A stretch of DNA of 64,000 bases from Stereum hirsutum FP-91666 SS1 (Eukaryota > Basidiomycota > Agaricomycetes > Russulales > Stereaceae). Below, in pieces: positions 1-11,658 of the stretch. The notes below the pieces were generated by a model. That model searched no databases. It was not told where the DNA came from and saw only the letters and a program-made list of their open reading frames with translations. Numbering within the stretch: the first letter of the stretch is position 1; each line of letters starts with the position of its first letter. Location: contig NW_006763139.1 in NCBI RefSeq assembly GCF_000264905.1, positions 1,342,313 through 1,406,312 of the forward strand, given 5' to 3'. The translations under genes and the position numbers were made by a program.

Positions 1-1
1 T

Positions 2-478
2 CCCACCAGTCCGACCTATCCGAACAGCCCCATAGCGCTCACCCTTTCTGATACCGACTCGGAAGCCGGCACACCGCCCCCATCCTCATCCGCCTTCCAC
101 ATTCCTTCACAGTCCCCATCCTATTCGTCACTCTCGAATAAGTTGCAGCTCAAAGCACGCACCTCGTTCCTCCTGCTGTTGCTCTTCTTCATCCTCGCGT
201 GCCATCTGCTCACTCATAGACTCGCGACGCGTATACCACATCTGGAGTTTGGGAACGTGAGGGATTTGACGCTTAATCCTGGCACGGAGTCGGCGACGAA
301 TGGGGTGGGCAGTTGGTGGGATTGGAACACCGTTTGGGGAGAGGATGCGGAAGCGGATGTGGATACGAGGGAGTTTGTGATCAGGGAAGGAGGGTCCGAG
401 GTGGAGTTCCCGTTGGAGGCTGAAGAGGCTGAGTTTCCGCTGGAAGCTGAGCAGATCGGGACGGAGAATGCAGTATAG
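2..478 (+). CDS. C-terminal part of a membrane protein (5' end outside window)
   Basis: The frame is open from the left edge, so this is the end of a gene or of its last exon. The visible 158 residues begin with a Ser/Pro-rich, low-complexity stretch. A strongly hydrophobic segment follows near residues 51-66 (FLLLLLFFILACHLL), a likely single membrane span. After it come an acidic region with several Trp (SWWDWNTVWG) and a tail with a repeated FPLEAE-type motif before the TAG stop. I recognise no family. The Ser/Pro-rich side probably faces the cytosol and the acidic tail the other side, but this is only inference. A spliced upstream part cannot be judged from here. Confidence 0.6.
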   Translation, partial: PTSPTYPNSPIALTLSDTDSEAGTPPPSSSAFHIPSQSPSYSSLSNKLQLKARTSFLLLLLFFILACHLLTHRLATRIPHLEFGNVRDLTLNPGTESATNGVGSWWDWNTVWGEDAEADVDTREFVIREGGSEVEFPLEAEEAEFPLEAEQIGTENAV

Positions 479-1675
479 TTCGCTGGGGTGTGAAGGACAT
501 GATGTGGGATGTGGACACTGGCTTGAGGGAGAGAATTTATGTGGATACAGTTGTGGTTTTGGTGGACTTGCTGAACCGATTTTCGTTCGACGTGGTCAAC
601 GTAAGGCGCACTCTCGAGCAGGTCCCGTTCGCTTGATGATGCAGACTACGACCCCTCGGCTCGCCGTCCGTCGACTCCTTGGACATTTACACGGTACGCA
701 GGTCGCCGATCCTGGCGCACGACGCTATACGCCCTTCAATTCATTCTTCTTCCTGCCGTCTACATACATACGCACTATTTATCACCTTCAACCCCTTCGA
801 ACTCACCGTTCTTGGTTTTGAACATACATCCATATCTACGCTTCGGGTTTTAGGTTTCCTTTCGGGTGACCACACACGCACACCATATCACACTGTCTGT
901 GAGTGCAACCCCCTCTTTTTACTCTTCATCGGTATCGGTTGGAACCTCTTTTGAATCAAATTTTCTGGCTGGGAAAACGTCCTCTTTTACTTACTTACTC
1001 GCTACCCTTTTTTCTTTTCTCTTCTTCCCATGTTGCGTTCTCTCCATCCATCAACTATCGATTATCAATTTTATCAACCGTTTCAACCCCTTGATACCCA
1101 GCTTCAGCTGTACATATCTTTATCCCATTTTACCCACCCACCCATTGTTACCTGCGCTTTAGATAAAGCTGAGCATGGCATAGCGTAGCATAGCGTTACG
1201 CGTCACGGTGACGAGCGAGTCTTTCTACATATACAAGTATAGCTGGTATTTTTGCAGTGATGTCCGTGTTGTGCGTGTGAGGCGGACGGGCGACATCATC
1301 ATCGATATCGCGTAGGGCGAGCGATATTGCGCTGGCAGGGTCCCGGGGCTACCAGTGCTCGATGCGTTACGCTGAACAAATGCAGGCGTCCTGAACGATC
1401 CAGGGGAATTCACAGACCTGATCCCATTTGGAGTCTGAATGAGAGGCAGGGAAAATTGGATCTTGATTCTTGAAAGCTAGAGAGAGTTGCAAGAGAGTTG
1501 ATGTTACATATATACGACGGCATGCGAAGAGGCCTTCCAGTTGGCTCGTTGACAGGGGCGCGGAAGTTTATCACATGTGAGTGGATAATAAACAGGCGCT
1601 CGACGACGATACCTTGACGATAGGTAACTTACCTCTATGACCCACACCTCTGATTCCTTTACTTACACGGAATAA
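479..1675. other. Intergenic region, no gene seen
   Basis: About 1.2 kb of pyrimidine-rich sequence with only short, unconvincing frames. The first few hundred bases are probably the 3' UTR of the upstream gene. Around 1180-1213 there are short direct repeats of catagcg and a near-palindrome, CGTCAC-G-GTGACG, of no evident function. Confidence 0.5.
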
Positions 1676-1683
1676 AGAAAAGA

Positions 1684-1932
1684 AGGCTCTGTTTTGGAAT
1701 CAAAAACCTGCGTTGCCTTTTCGGCTTGTTTAATGTGAATCACAGCCACATGGATTTGTTTTTGTTGCAGGAAACCCAACGTTCTCGCCGCGTCTTGAAG
1801 TGGCCAACGGCTGGTTCGATCTCACGACCTCTCGGAGGAGGAATTGTTATTGAGGAATACCAACCGTTAGACCACTGCGGCATTGATAGGACTGGGCGTA
1901 CCAGTAATATATACGACTCTTTCACTCCGATT
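1684..1932 (-). repeat. tRNA-derived SINE-like element, copy 1 (inverted)
   Basis: Read on the minus strand, this carries an RNA polymerase III A-box-like block (1864-1885, core TGCCGCAGTGG) and a B-box-like block (1813-1821, GATCGAACC), spaced as in a tRNA. A 3' body follows, ending in an A/T-rich tail with a TTTT at 1678-1681. A second copy in opposite orientation at 2034-2290 shares perfect blocks of 25 nt (1733-1757 with 2208-2232, and 1863-1887 with 2080-2104) and weaker similarity between. A tRNA-like head plus an unrelated body plus a T-rich end is the structure of a SINE. The shared sequence starts about 60 nt before the A box, so the exact 5' end of the element is uncertain. Confidence 0.65.
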
Positions 1933-2033
1933 TACACACATCTCTCGCTTGCTTTCGTCGCGAAACTAATTACTTTGCTTGACAATAAATCGATCATCGA
2001 GGAAGGACGAAGAATGCAACTGAAGAACGCGAT

Positions 2034-2290
2034 ATAACGGAGTGAAGGGGTCGTATGTATTTTTAGTACGTTCAGATCCATCAATGCCGCAGTGGTCTAA
2101 CGGTCTGTAAGTATCGTTAGAATTATCCTCGCCACGAGAGGTGGCCGGTTCGAGCCAGCCTTGGGCCACTTGCGCGCGAGAAGCTTGGGTTTCCTGCAAT
2201 CGAAAAGAAATCCATGTGGCTGTGATTCACATGAAGCCGAAAGGCAGCGCAGGTTTTTGACTCCAAACCTGAGCCCCTTTTTCTTCTTCT
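2034..2290 (+). repeat. tRNA-derived SINE-like element, copy 2
   Basis: Plus-strand partner of the inverted copy at 1684-1932, about 100 bp away and head-to-head with it. It has an A-box-like block at 2082-2103, a perfect B box GGTTCGAGCC at 2147-2156, and a TTTTT at 2278-2282 that would serve as a Pol III terminator. The cloverleaf is degenerate (poor T-stem pairing), so this is a tRNA-related repeat rather than a working tRNA gene. Short open frames across both copies are not coding. Confidence 0.65.
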
Positions 2291-3141
2291 TGAATAGCCC
2301 TCTAGGCACAACAGGCGAAATACACACACAAATATCATACCAGAGGCGTCTGAATCATACAACGAGGAATTGAATCTGGACTAAGACGGTGGGCGACGTG
2401 CGAAACTTACTGAAAGTAATCGCGAACGCTCTCCATTCTGCGATGTCCGTGCCCGACACGCTGGTGGATGAACTTGAGTAAGGGCCTCCTAACCAATTGC
2501 CAGTGGCACTTCGATACTGCTGGGTGCAGTCAGCTGAAAGGATGAATCAAGGCGGATGCTCAGCACCATCGTGATACAGATACTGTACATATTTTGCGTC
2601 GAACTTCGAGCACGAACACAAGACCCGAACCGAGCGAGAAAGTGAATGAACGAATGAATAAAAGAACGAATGAGAGCAAGGCCAGCTCGGAGGAGTCCGT
2701 GTAATGAATAAGTCAGCGAACGAAAATGTATGTGCACTCTAAGTGAAAAGCAAAAGAAAAAAAAAGGTCCGAGCGTGTATAGTTTCAAACTTCTACAGGC
2801 CTCACTGCCACTACCCCTCCCTAGACACCAAGTACTTCCCGAGACAGCAAAGACGATCCGAGAGAGAGTACGCAAGAGCTCGACGCTCGAGTCAACCGGT
2901 GTCGAATGCCTAACCTGAGCCTCTCTTCCCGTGAGTGTCGATGTTCCCTGATTCCCCAAGCCTGAATCACTGGAGCGGTCCGCGTGACGGGCAAACACAT
3001 ACTCACACTGTCTGTCATGACGAGTACCCGGCTTCTTCATCGCGACGGCCGTGGCTTTCCCATGGCGCGATAATCGACACACGGCGTCCGTCGAAACTCG
3101 GCACAGTTGGAAGCTCCTTCTCATGGCCACCGGTGGATAAC
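2291..3141. other. Intergenic region, no gene supported
   Basis: This lies between the SINE pair and the 3' end of the DUF6533 gene. A 238-codon minus-strand frame covers 2489-3205 but has the composition of chance coding (runs of F, many R and S, an SFIHSFIHF stretch) and no recognisable domain. An A-rich run sits at 2753-2765. Confidence 0.45.
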
Positions 3142-4572
3142 TCAGATGCCGTGTAAGTGTGGGTCCTGTTCGACATCTGATAGTGTTACGTACATTAGTC
3201 TCCATTTAGGATTCGACAAAAGAAAAAAGTGGGTAGGCGAACTGCGACGAACCGGTGATGGTAACCCTACTGCGGGTGGAGGGCGTTTCACAGGACTCAC
3301 CAAGGTGTTGCTGAAGCGGCGTGAGTCGGAGGCTACATTCCAAGGGTTTGTGGAGCGGGATAGGGATATCGAGGTGCTGTTTCGGGGTCGGTTTGCGTAG
3401 TCATGGAGGTCTAGGACTGGGTGACAGATGTCGATCATTGATCCACAGATCGGTCGTCCATCAGTAGCTACAACGAACGGAACAAGGCAGCAACTCAAAG
3501 AGAAACTCACTGATTCGAGCACTCATCATGCTAGTCAGCGCAATACCAAGGGGGGCGAGGACAGTCGAGTCAGAGTTGTTATAGTAGGCGAAGAAGATGA
3601 GGTTGAGAACGTTGGAGACGGTTGTGATTATGAAGTAGGCGAGGGAGGAGCTCCAGAGGACCTGGTTGAATTCGGCTTGGGTGCCACCATTGGCCTCATT
3701 GCCCCGTTTACCAGCGCGGGAGTTGAAGTTGGCAACGAGGCGCTGGTAGGTGACGATGATGATAATGATGTCGAATATGGTTCCACTCTAGGTTGATTCA
3801 CGGACATAGTTTCACGAACGCGGTCCCAGTGAACGAGCGGGCAGGGGCCAAGAGTGATGAGAGAGTTGTGTTGTCTGTGGAACAGACAAGACATACCATG
3901 TAATAAACCCAGCCAATGTTCACCTTCTTACTATACTGAATCAAACAGTTCCCTGACGACCCAGCCTTGAACTTCCGAAAAGCGAACAACTGCGCAAATA
4001 TCTCCACGGCGGAAACAATAAACGCCAGTAAGGAAAGAGATACTGTCGGTAGTCTTTCCTTGTTCCAGATCGCGGAAGTGCGAACGACGAAGATGATATG
4101 ACTGGCCCAGGACGCGACACATTGCACGATGGGCATGACGTGGTAGTAGCGCTCGCAGGATTCCTGGGTGAAGTTATGGCCGAAAAATCCGAAGAGGTTC
4201 AAACAGATCGCTGCGAGGCCGATGTACTGTGCATAGGTAGGTAGGTCAGGTATAGGGGTTATTGAGAGTGTTTTTGAGGGAGGGGCCGCACCCGAGTCAT
4301 GATCAAGAGGATGCATGCGGTACTGGGTTTGTACCAGCATCGCTGCTTTCTGTCTGTGTGGTTTGACTCTTAGAAACGAAAGATGGAAAGGCACAAGGAT
4401 GGGGCCTACAAAGCCGGATCTCTGCTGGCAGCGTGACAATCCAGTCGTAGACGAAGAACGACAGAGCGACCTAATCCGGGAACGTCTGAGCATGCAGTTG
4501 GACAAATTTGGCTCGGTGGATGATGACACGTACGATCCGGAAGTATTTGGTAGCATCATTCCACGCTGTCAT
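3142..4572 (-). CDS. DUF6533-family seven-transmembrane protein
   Basis: Multi-exon gene of an integral membrane family expanded in Agaricomycetes; its function is unknown. The spliced start reads MTAWNDATKYFRI, then after an intron VALSFFVYDWIVTLPAEIRL, the N-terminal DUF6533 hallmark (first TM with YDW..T...E). Next come a WYKPSTACILLIMTR segment, a long exon with several spans (YIGLAAICLNLFGFFG; VVRTSAIWNKERLP; LLAFIVSAVEIFAQLFAF), WVYYMV, and the last spans (FDIIIIIVTYQRL; LAYFIITTVSNVLNLIFF; APLGIALTSMMSARI). A 43-nt intron leads into a soluble tail of about 120 residues. The start was chosen because it gives the conserved N-terminus. The gene is divergent from the four-TM gene at 5039. 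The family is sure, the exact exon borders less so. Confidence 0.75.
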
Positions 4573-5038
4573 TGTTGATACAGACGGTGAGGACGTTTCC
4601 AGACAGTCAAAGTACAATCGCGCTCGAAGCCAGCTTCTTCAGTTCAAGAAAGAAGAGAGGACCATGCCAGTGGAAAAGGAAAGGAAAGGAACGGAAAGAA
4701 ATGAGAAATGACTTAGCTACGGGTTGGGTGGTCATGTCGTATTAACACCGCGGGCAGCTCTCACGGGCATGTCGTCAGGAACAAGGAAACGAACTACAGA
4801 GTCGCCACACCGCCACACGGCGAAGTGGGGCTCCTCGGCCGGCCAATTGCTTTCTGACTTCCAAAAATAGCAAGAAGCCGGCGGCCCAATGCGGCTCGTA
4901 GCAGCCTTTCTCCCTCCTCTCTTACACTCCCACACATTTCCATTCCGTCTCTCTCTTGGCCTCAAACCTGTATACAATTATCGTACAATCCTACCGTCTG
5001 CACATATTAACAACCAAGGTTTCTGAGCGCCTGAGAAA
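4573..5038. promoter_or_regulatory. Divergent intergenic promoter region
   Basis: 466 bp between the starts of the minus-strand DUF6533 gene and the plus-strand four-TM gene. It must carry both promoters. The right half is pyrimidine-rich (about 4905-4960), common before basidiomycete start codons. No clear TATA box was seen. Confidence 0.4.
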
Positions 5039-6424
5039 ATGGCGTTCCTATTCTTCGCCAGACTGGCTATTCTCAGTGCGTTACCACCTCTCTCGCCAAG
5101 ATGGCCAAGTCTGCCATGATTGACTGACGCTTAACTCTCATTTCTCTCATCCTCTGCGCTCACATCTGCTCATGCGATTGTATCAACGTCATTAAAACTC
5201 ACACCAATCGAATGGGCTGGTCCGAAACACACAGGCTTCTCCGTCCTCTTGTCGCTAACGGTGCTGGCGCTGAGCCTCGACTTGATCTATGTACACCAAA
5301 AAATGAACCAATACGGGGACAATTACGGGGACGCTGGTTCGTCAGGGATGAGTGGAAGTAATGGAGGAGGGGACGATGGCCCGGATAGGTCGAGTGCGTT
5401 GTGTGCGGCGGTCGCGATTTTGAGCGTTGCGGCGACTTTGCCTATGTGAGTAATTACTGTTCAACCTTTATCACCTTTTCTGGAATATAGCCGGAATGAT
5501 GGAGGGCAAGCTGGGCCATGCGCACCTTGAGGATCGATTCAATCGACGGTGGACGGAAAGAGGCAGCGCTTTGAAAGGAAGCGAAGAGAAGACGGAGAAT
5601 CTGCGCTGGTGCTGACTTGTGTTTGGTTACGAACAATAGGTTGATCGTGGATCTATTGAAACGCAAGTCATTCATCTCTATGGTCGTCGTCGAAGCTAGC
5701 TGTCTCTGTGAGCTCATCCCTCTTTGCTGTCCTCGCTCCACTTCTAAGACATTTTTGCCCCTCCTGTCTTCAGGCGTGCTCTGGATACTCTGGCTTGCTT
5801 GCGGGGCATTCACAATTGTAGACAACGATTCACATTTATTAAGTGCTTTGGATTGCGACGATATTCCCAGTAAGTACTTCTACTGCTTGTGGGGCGTCGT
5901 CGTCGATCTCAACGTTGTTGTGATAACCCAGGCGCATCGAGATGCTACGAGGCCAAGTTCATCGAGGTGTTTGCGTTAATTAATTGGATAACACGTACGC
6001 CCTCACATTCCTTTTCAGCTCGAATCACGGCCTGACATCTGTTCATCCTGCGCTCTCGCCAGTAATGATCTACGCCAACACCCTCTTCACTCTCGGCGTC
6101 ATCGGCCACATGCGGAAACAGCCACTCTGGTTCTCCGTCGTCCGAGAAGCACCGATGCTCTCACCTGCAGAAGAACGTTCACCAGAATCGATCAAGCTTC
6201 TCAGTTCTGCCAGTAGCTTCTCGACAGACGACGAGCCGACCTACAACAATCACAGTCATCCTCACACTCATGTACATGGTCCTTCGAGCTATGCCGTGCA
6301 GACTCAGCAGGCGATACTACCTGGGGGAGGAACACCGTCTATGATCACGAGAGGGTTCGCTGGGAGGACGAATAGGAGGATGACGGGGTCGACGCTGCCG
6401 CCGACGTATGTCGAGGAATGTTGA
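5039..6424 (+). CDS. Four-transmembrane MARVEL-like membrane protein
   Basis: Spliced from six exons: 5039-5075, 5235-5445, 5640-5707, 5774-5869, 5932-5994 and 6063-6424, giving 278 residues in one frame. TM1 is MAFLFFARLAILSFSVLLS and its continuation; TM2 is ALCAAVAILSVAATLPM; TM3 is CVLWILWLACGAFTIV; TM4 is FALINWITLMIYANTLFTL, after a Cys-containing loop (SRCYEAKFIEV). This is the four-span layout with short loops of fungal MARVEL-type proteins, thought to act in membrane organisation. The C-terminal 110 or so residues are cytosolic, with Ser-rich and His-rich (HSHPHTHVHG) patches. Two acceptors compete for the last exon; the one at 6062 keeps both the frame and the fourth span. The family is inferred from topology, so the name is tentative. 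Confidence 0.65.
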
Positions 6425-7891
6425 TCTCGCTTGTTCTTCTTTCATCACCCTATCTATCCGTTTCTCTTCTGTTCCATATGCCTCTGTTCTGCTTGTTAGT
6501 CGCTCGCCCCTAGAGTATGACCCTCCTCTGTATTCGCTCCTTCGTGCCGCTGTCTCTCACACTCGCTCTCACCCTCGGTCATTTACTGGAACACATGTAC
6601 GATTTTCGTTGTCGCTATCACCATCGCTGTGAATTTTCGCATCGTTTATTATATCGTATCGCCTTCATCCTTCCCAAATCTATTATCCTACTTACTCCTT
6701 CTCTATGTTCCCCGCCTTCCTGCGTTCTTTGCTTGGTGTCACTCTGTATCAGTATTCCCCTTTCAGCCATTGTGCATACTCACTCTCATTGCTCCGGATT
6801 CTCTCTACTCCTGTTTGGTCTCTTTTCTTTTCGGGCTGTCGTGGTTTGGCAATATGGACAGAAGTACATAGTACGTTAGTAATAGGTTCTGTATATAGCG
6901 TTGTTTTTTTGTCAGAGTACATCACCGAATCGAATGGATCTTGTGTGTACGCTGGACACTCTTACTGACTGTTCGAGCGTCATTATGGTTCAGATCGAAT
7001 TACTCGGGGAACAAGCTATACTTTACACAATGATCAGGGGGTTGCTACCGTCACTTTCTCTCCTGCATCGCTATGCACCCGGTAGAGTACGCCCAGAAAG
7101 ACATATTCGGGATCCTTCGCAGTCCTTTTAAATTACGAGATCCTCTATTAGACTCAGGGTTGGAATGTGAGACAACCCGAGGTGGCATTATAGGTTCAAT
7201 CGTGCGACAACTTTTCTGGTGAGGCCTAACGGGAGGTCAACACGATCGACCCTCGCCTTTCGCGGCGTCACAACTTCGCATCTTCCAGCGGACGTTGACC
7301 GGGCTGGAAGCTGGAGGGAGATGTCTGCTTGGACACACGACGATTGTGACCTCCAGTGCACCGTCGACCGGATTTTGTGGCAGAAGGCCGTTAACATCAA
7401 CAAAACATAGCAAGTCGGTTAGTTCTTCTTCACACACTCCCGGAACAGATCGTTTCTAAGCGTCGATGAACAAAGGACCTTCAGGTGCAGCAGGAACTAC
7501 AAGAAAAACCGTGTTCTTTCTCCTTGAAGGTTGAGTTTGAGTTTGTATTTCGAAGTGAGACGATGTCGCAAACGTGCTTGCGCCACAACGATTCACACAG
7601 TGACACAGGTGACACCAGCAGTGATACTTGGGCCACCTTATCCAGCATTTCCCTCCGTTCCCTGACAAACCTCAATCTGCTTTGGCTGGGCCTCCTCTAG
7701 CGAACAGCTTTACTCTCTCGGTCGACGCGAATAAATACTACTGAAACGTCACAACTCACGCCCTGATCCGTCTTCCTCTTGCCATCACCCGGCGTGATCC
7801 ATATATCCCTTCTCCCCAAAACATCTATATGTCGAGGACATAGTTCCCCCAAAGTTCTCGAGTTACCTAGCTACGTGTACGCGTACGAACT
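6425..7891. other. Intergenic region, no gene supported
   Basis: The first 450 bp are strongly T/C-rich (likely the 3' UTR of the four-TM gene) and give several overlapping hydrophobic frames that are composition artefacts. The remainder to 7891 has no frame with protein-like character and includes the promoter and 5' UTR of the acyltransferase gene. A single ACGCGT lies at 7879-7884. Confidence 0.45.
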
Positions 7892-10226
7892 ATGGACGCC
7901 ATAGACAACCTTTTTAACGCGATTGCGACGCCGCTTGGGGCGTCGGCTTCGCAGCTCAAGGTGTGTTGCATTCTTCTGGTCTTATTCTTTCCGGCGTTTT
8001 GACCGACTTGACCATTTTTGTGCACTTCGTCGTACTTGGATTTGTTGCGGACGCGAATGCTATGGTTCACGTTGACCTTGTGGTGGTCGATACTAGCTTA
8101 TAACATGCCTTCTCGTCTCCTACCCACTTGGCAGCGTCTTCATCCGCATCCCTTCCTCTCAGCCAGCCTACAAACACCTCTTCAACATATCCATAGCCCT
8201 GTTTTACCTGGTGCCTATGCTCAATATGTTCTGGGGTCTGGTGCAGTTGAGCGCGGATGTGCTGGTGACGTGGATCGTAGCGGACAGGATGAAGGGGCAG
8301 GGGACGAAGATGCCATGGGTTGTGTTCTGGTGAGTATTCATGGGCTCAACGCGGTTGTCACTACCGATACTGGGCTGCGGGTGATGTTGACGGGCTCTGT
8401 GATTCTTACAGGCTCATGATGGGACATTTGACGATCAAGTGAGTGTTTCATTTTTCTTTTCGCGCGTCGGAAAAGCAGAAGGAATTAATGGGAATGAGAA
8501 CAGCCATGTCATTCGAGCGATTTACGACTTAGGTTACGAGACGATAGAGATCACGGGGCCGCAGATGGTGCTCGTTATGAAGCTCACGACGTTTGCGTGG
8601 AATGTTTACGATGGACAACGGCCTGTTGAGGTAGCGTTCGTTTTTTTATTTGCGCAACCTGATCATCGTTTTCTAACATGTCGTGACAACTGTAAAGGAT
8701 CTGGACAAATGGCAGCTCGAGAAACGAGTGACCAAATTCCCTTCACTCATAGAATTTTTTGGATATGCGTACGTCTCCCATGCCTTTGCGAAACACCGCA
8801 TCCTCGAATGCATCTGATCAAGTTACGCCACACCTTCCCAGATTCTACTTCCCCGGCATCCTTGTAGGTCCCTACCTCGAATACAACGCCTACATCTCCC
8901 TCGTCGACGAGTCACTATTTAAAATCACCCAAGCCGAGCCAACGCCCACAGACGACGCCACCGAACGTAAACACAAGCGCAAAGTGCCCAAGGGTCGCAA
9001 ACGCGTGGCGTACCGCAAGGGGCTGTATGGGTTGCTGTACTTGGGCTTGTTCCTTGTGTTTTGGCCAAAATTCAACTTTGGTCTGGCCATTACGGATTGG
9101 TTCTTGGAGCAGAACCTGATTGTTAGGTCTGTCTTTGTCATCTCGCCCCTCTGGGCCACTGCCTTCGGCCTGTCGAGCTTTATTCCCGAACTGACCCTGG
9201 CTGCATCATGTTCTACCAGGATCCTCTTCTTCCAAATCTGCGGTTTCTTCGAACGCGTGAAGTACTACGGCATCTGGACGCTCACCGAAGGCGCGAGCAT
9301 CCTCACCGGCCTCGGCTTCACAGGCTACGACGCCTCCGGTCGCTCGACCTGGAACGGTGCCGCCAACGTGAACGTCTGGCTGATCGAGTTTGCGCCCAAC
9401 TTCAAGGTCCTTCTCGACTCATGGAACATGAAGACGAACGTGTGGTTGAGGGAGTGTGTGTACAAGAGGGTGACGCCGAAGGGGACGAAGCCAGGGTTCA
9501 AGAGTAGTATGATCACGTTCGGAACGAGCGCGTTTTGGGTGGGTATTTTCCTTGTTATTATTTTTCTTGCCTTGTCGGAAGTCGGGAGCCAAACGTACTG
9601 ATTCGTTGATTGATCTTTCGTAGCATGGCATTGCGACTGGATACTACCTCACATTCGCCTTTGGAGGCTTTGTCCAAACGGCGGGCCGTCTCTGCCGTGC
9701 CAGCATCAGACCTCTTCTCCTCCCAGCCGCGGCCCCTTCGTCTGCTCCCAAAATCTCTCAGGACTCCAAGACTTCACTTAAACCCGAAGCTATCACCGTC
9801 AAGACGAACGGCACCACGAACACCACAACCACCCTTCAAGCCAAACTAACACTCCCTGCACCTGTCTCCACCACTCAATCGGCACTCAAACAGATCTACG
9901 ACTATCTCGGCATCCTCTCCTCTATCCTTCTCGTAAACTACACCGCCGCGCCCTTCATGCTCCTCTCCTTCAGCTCTTCCATCGAATGCTGGCGCCGCTT
10001 AGGATGGTACGGCCACTGGATGATCGCCCTCTCTATGACGTTCTTCTACTCTGGGGGGACGAAGTGGCTCAAGGGCGTGCAGAAGAAACGAGTGCAGAGT
10101 TTGGAGATCGCGGTGGAAGGGTCTAATACGCCTGCTGGTCTTTCGAGGGCGAGCAGCTTTGACGTGCTTTATATGCCGCCGGTGGATTCTGCGGCGAGGG
10201 AGGTCGAGAAAAGGATGCCACACTGA
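7892..10226 (+). CDS. ALE1: MBOAT lysophospholipid acyltransferase (ALE1/LPCAT type)
   Basis: Integral ER-membrane O-acyltransferase of the Lands cycle, re-acylating lysophospholipids with acyl-CoA. At least seven exons, about 590 residues. Family landmarks in order: an N-terminal span set with YPLGSVFIR; HLTINHVIRAIYDLG-like segment; MVLVMKLTTFAWNVYDG; the conserved FPSLIEFFGYAFYFPGILVGP block; the TWNGAANVNVW motif; and FGTSAFW joined across an intron to HGIATGYYLTF. The last junction supplies the catalytic His of MBOAT enzymes. The C-terminus has further spans (ILSSILLVNYTAAPFMLLSF; GHWMIALSMTFFYSGG) and a basic tail. The start ATG opens the first exon before a GT donor after QLK. It converges with the eL18 gene. 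The family call is firm; the substrate class follows from ALE1/LPCAT similarity. Confidence 0.88.
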
Positions 10227-10670
10227 GCTAGTGGGAGGTACTGAGGGACGTGGTCAACGCGCTGTGAAGAATCTGCTGAAGGGATGCTGTGGACCTACAT
10301 AGTTTCTATACCGAATACCTTACAGCCTTATATCTGAGAGCGGCGAGTTTTCGGGCTGCATTGAGTCCATTTACCTTGCGGGAGGACTGAAGTGCATACT
10401 CAGAATCCTGATATGTTGAGTGATGCAGTGGCATAACTCACACACGAGGGCAGCGAGACTCGAGCGGTTTTATGGGTCGGTCAAGGGGCATGTCAATGTC
10501 AGCATGAGGCGGTGTAATGCATACAATTGGTAGACTCATGGAAGTGAGAGATAGAATAAAAGACAGCAAAAGCCCATGTAACACATAGCGACAACCACGA
10601 CAAGACAGACCCCTCTCCCCAGCCATCCGCCCTCGCCCCGGACTCGACGTCAACGTCGATTTTAGGTCGT
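10227..10670. other. Convergent 3' intergenic region
   Basis: 444 bp between the stop codons of the acyltransferase (plus) and eL18 (minus), holding both 3' UTRs. No coding potential was seen apart from read-through of the eL18 intron frame. Confidence 0.5.
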
Positions 10671-11475
10671 TTAGACCTTGAAGCCACGAGACTTTCGGCG
10701 ACCGCGACCACGCTCGAACTAAAGCAATCGTCGGTAAGACATCGAAAACTACAGGAAGCATACAGTAACGCACCTTCCGACCCTTGGAGATGGTGTAGGG
10801 CTTTTTGTTCTTGTGGGGGCCCATACCGAAGTGCTTAACGGACTCACGGGCGGTCCTCTTTCCGCGAAGAAGGACCGTGTTGGAGCCGGTGGGCGAGCGC
10901 ATGGCGAGCTGGTCGAGGGTGATGGCCTCACCACCAGCAGCAAGGATACGCTCCTTAGCGGCCTGGGTGAAGCGGAGGGCGGCAATGGAAAGCTTGGGGA
11001 CCTGGGTGACACGGACGTCGTCTGTTACAGTTCCAACTTGGATGATAACTTTCGATGAGAGGTCGTCCACGCTGGAGGTCTCCTTGATTATGCGGGAGAG
11101 AGACAGCGGGGGGCGGTTGGTCTTGGAGAGGAAGAGACGGTGGAGGATGACCTATATTTTCCAAAATGCAGACGCGCAGAGTAAGTCAAATAGCTCTTGT
11201 AATTTCCCGTGTAAAGCAACGAGACCTTGTTGAATTTAGCGTCGGTACGGCGAGCAAGGAAACGGTACAACTGGCATAAAGCATGAGTTCAGAAGTTCAT
11301 GTGAATATATCTAAACGAAGACATACCTTGACGAGCAAGAGGAGGTAGGGGTCCTCGCTCTTGGGGGCGGTCCTCTGGCCCTTCTTGACGTGGTGCTTGA
11401 CGATATCGATACCCTATCCATTGCGAGGAATGTCAGAAACAGCGGCGCCGACACCGACGACAGCGAGCTCACCAT
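10671..11475 (-). CDS. RPL18: 60S ribosomal protein L18 (eL18)
   Basis: Cytosolic large-subunit ribosomal protein. The first coding exon is only the ATG (11473-11475), followed at once by an intron. The body then reads [56 protein letters not shown], the long exon [20 protein letters not shown] through [20 protein letters not shown], and a last small exon [15 protein letters not shown] ending at the stop at 10671. This is the usual eL18 length (about 185 residues) with no missing block. It shares a 183-bp promoter with the Tra2-like gene. Frames on the opposite strand here are shadows. Confidence 0.95.
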
Positions 11476-11658
11476 CTTGTCCTTGCCGAAAGCCTTGTCT
11501 TGTTTGCTGTTGTTGGTACCTCTGAACGGGAGGCTGATGAACTGTACAGTAGCTTACATAATGCAGTCGGGGCTCGAAATTGAGGCATCTCCGACTGAAA
11601 TTTGCCCGGTCTTCAGGCCACGCGCACGGCGCGCCTGCTCCATACCCCAGAGCCCACC
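11476..11658. promoter_or_regulatory. Bidirectional promoter of eL18 and the Tra2-like gene
   Basis: Only 183 bp separate the two start codons, so core promoters and 5' UTRs of both genes must lie here or overlap. No TATA box was seen, as is usual for ribosomal-protein promoters of this type. Confidence 0.6.

Noticed and set aside
1198..1203. Single ACGCGT boxes here and at several other places (for example 7879, 47454, 55212)
   Set aside because: Isolated copies are expected about 15 times in 64 kb; only the two promoter clusters were kept.
2489..3205. Minus-strand frame of 238 codons
   Set aside because: Low-complexity composition and no family match; it also overlaps the 3' end of the DUF6533 gene.
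6517..6968. Overlapping hydrophobic plus-strand frames
   Set aside because: They come from a T/C-rich 3' UTR, where three frames at once look like membrane proteins.
10805..11233. Plus-strand frames opposite eL18
   Set aside because: They are shadows of the conserved eL18 codons.
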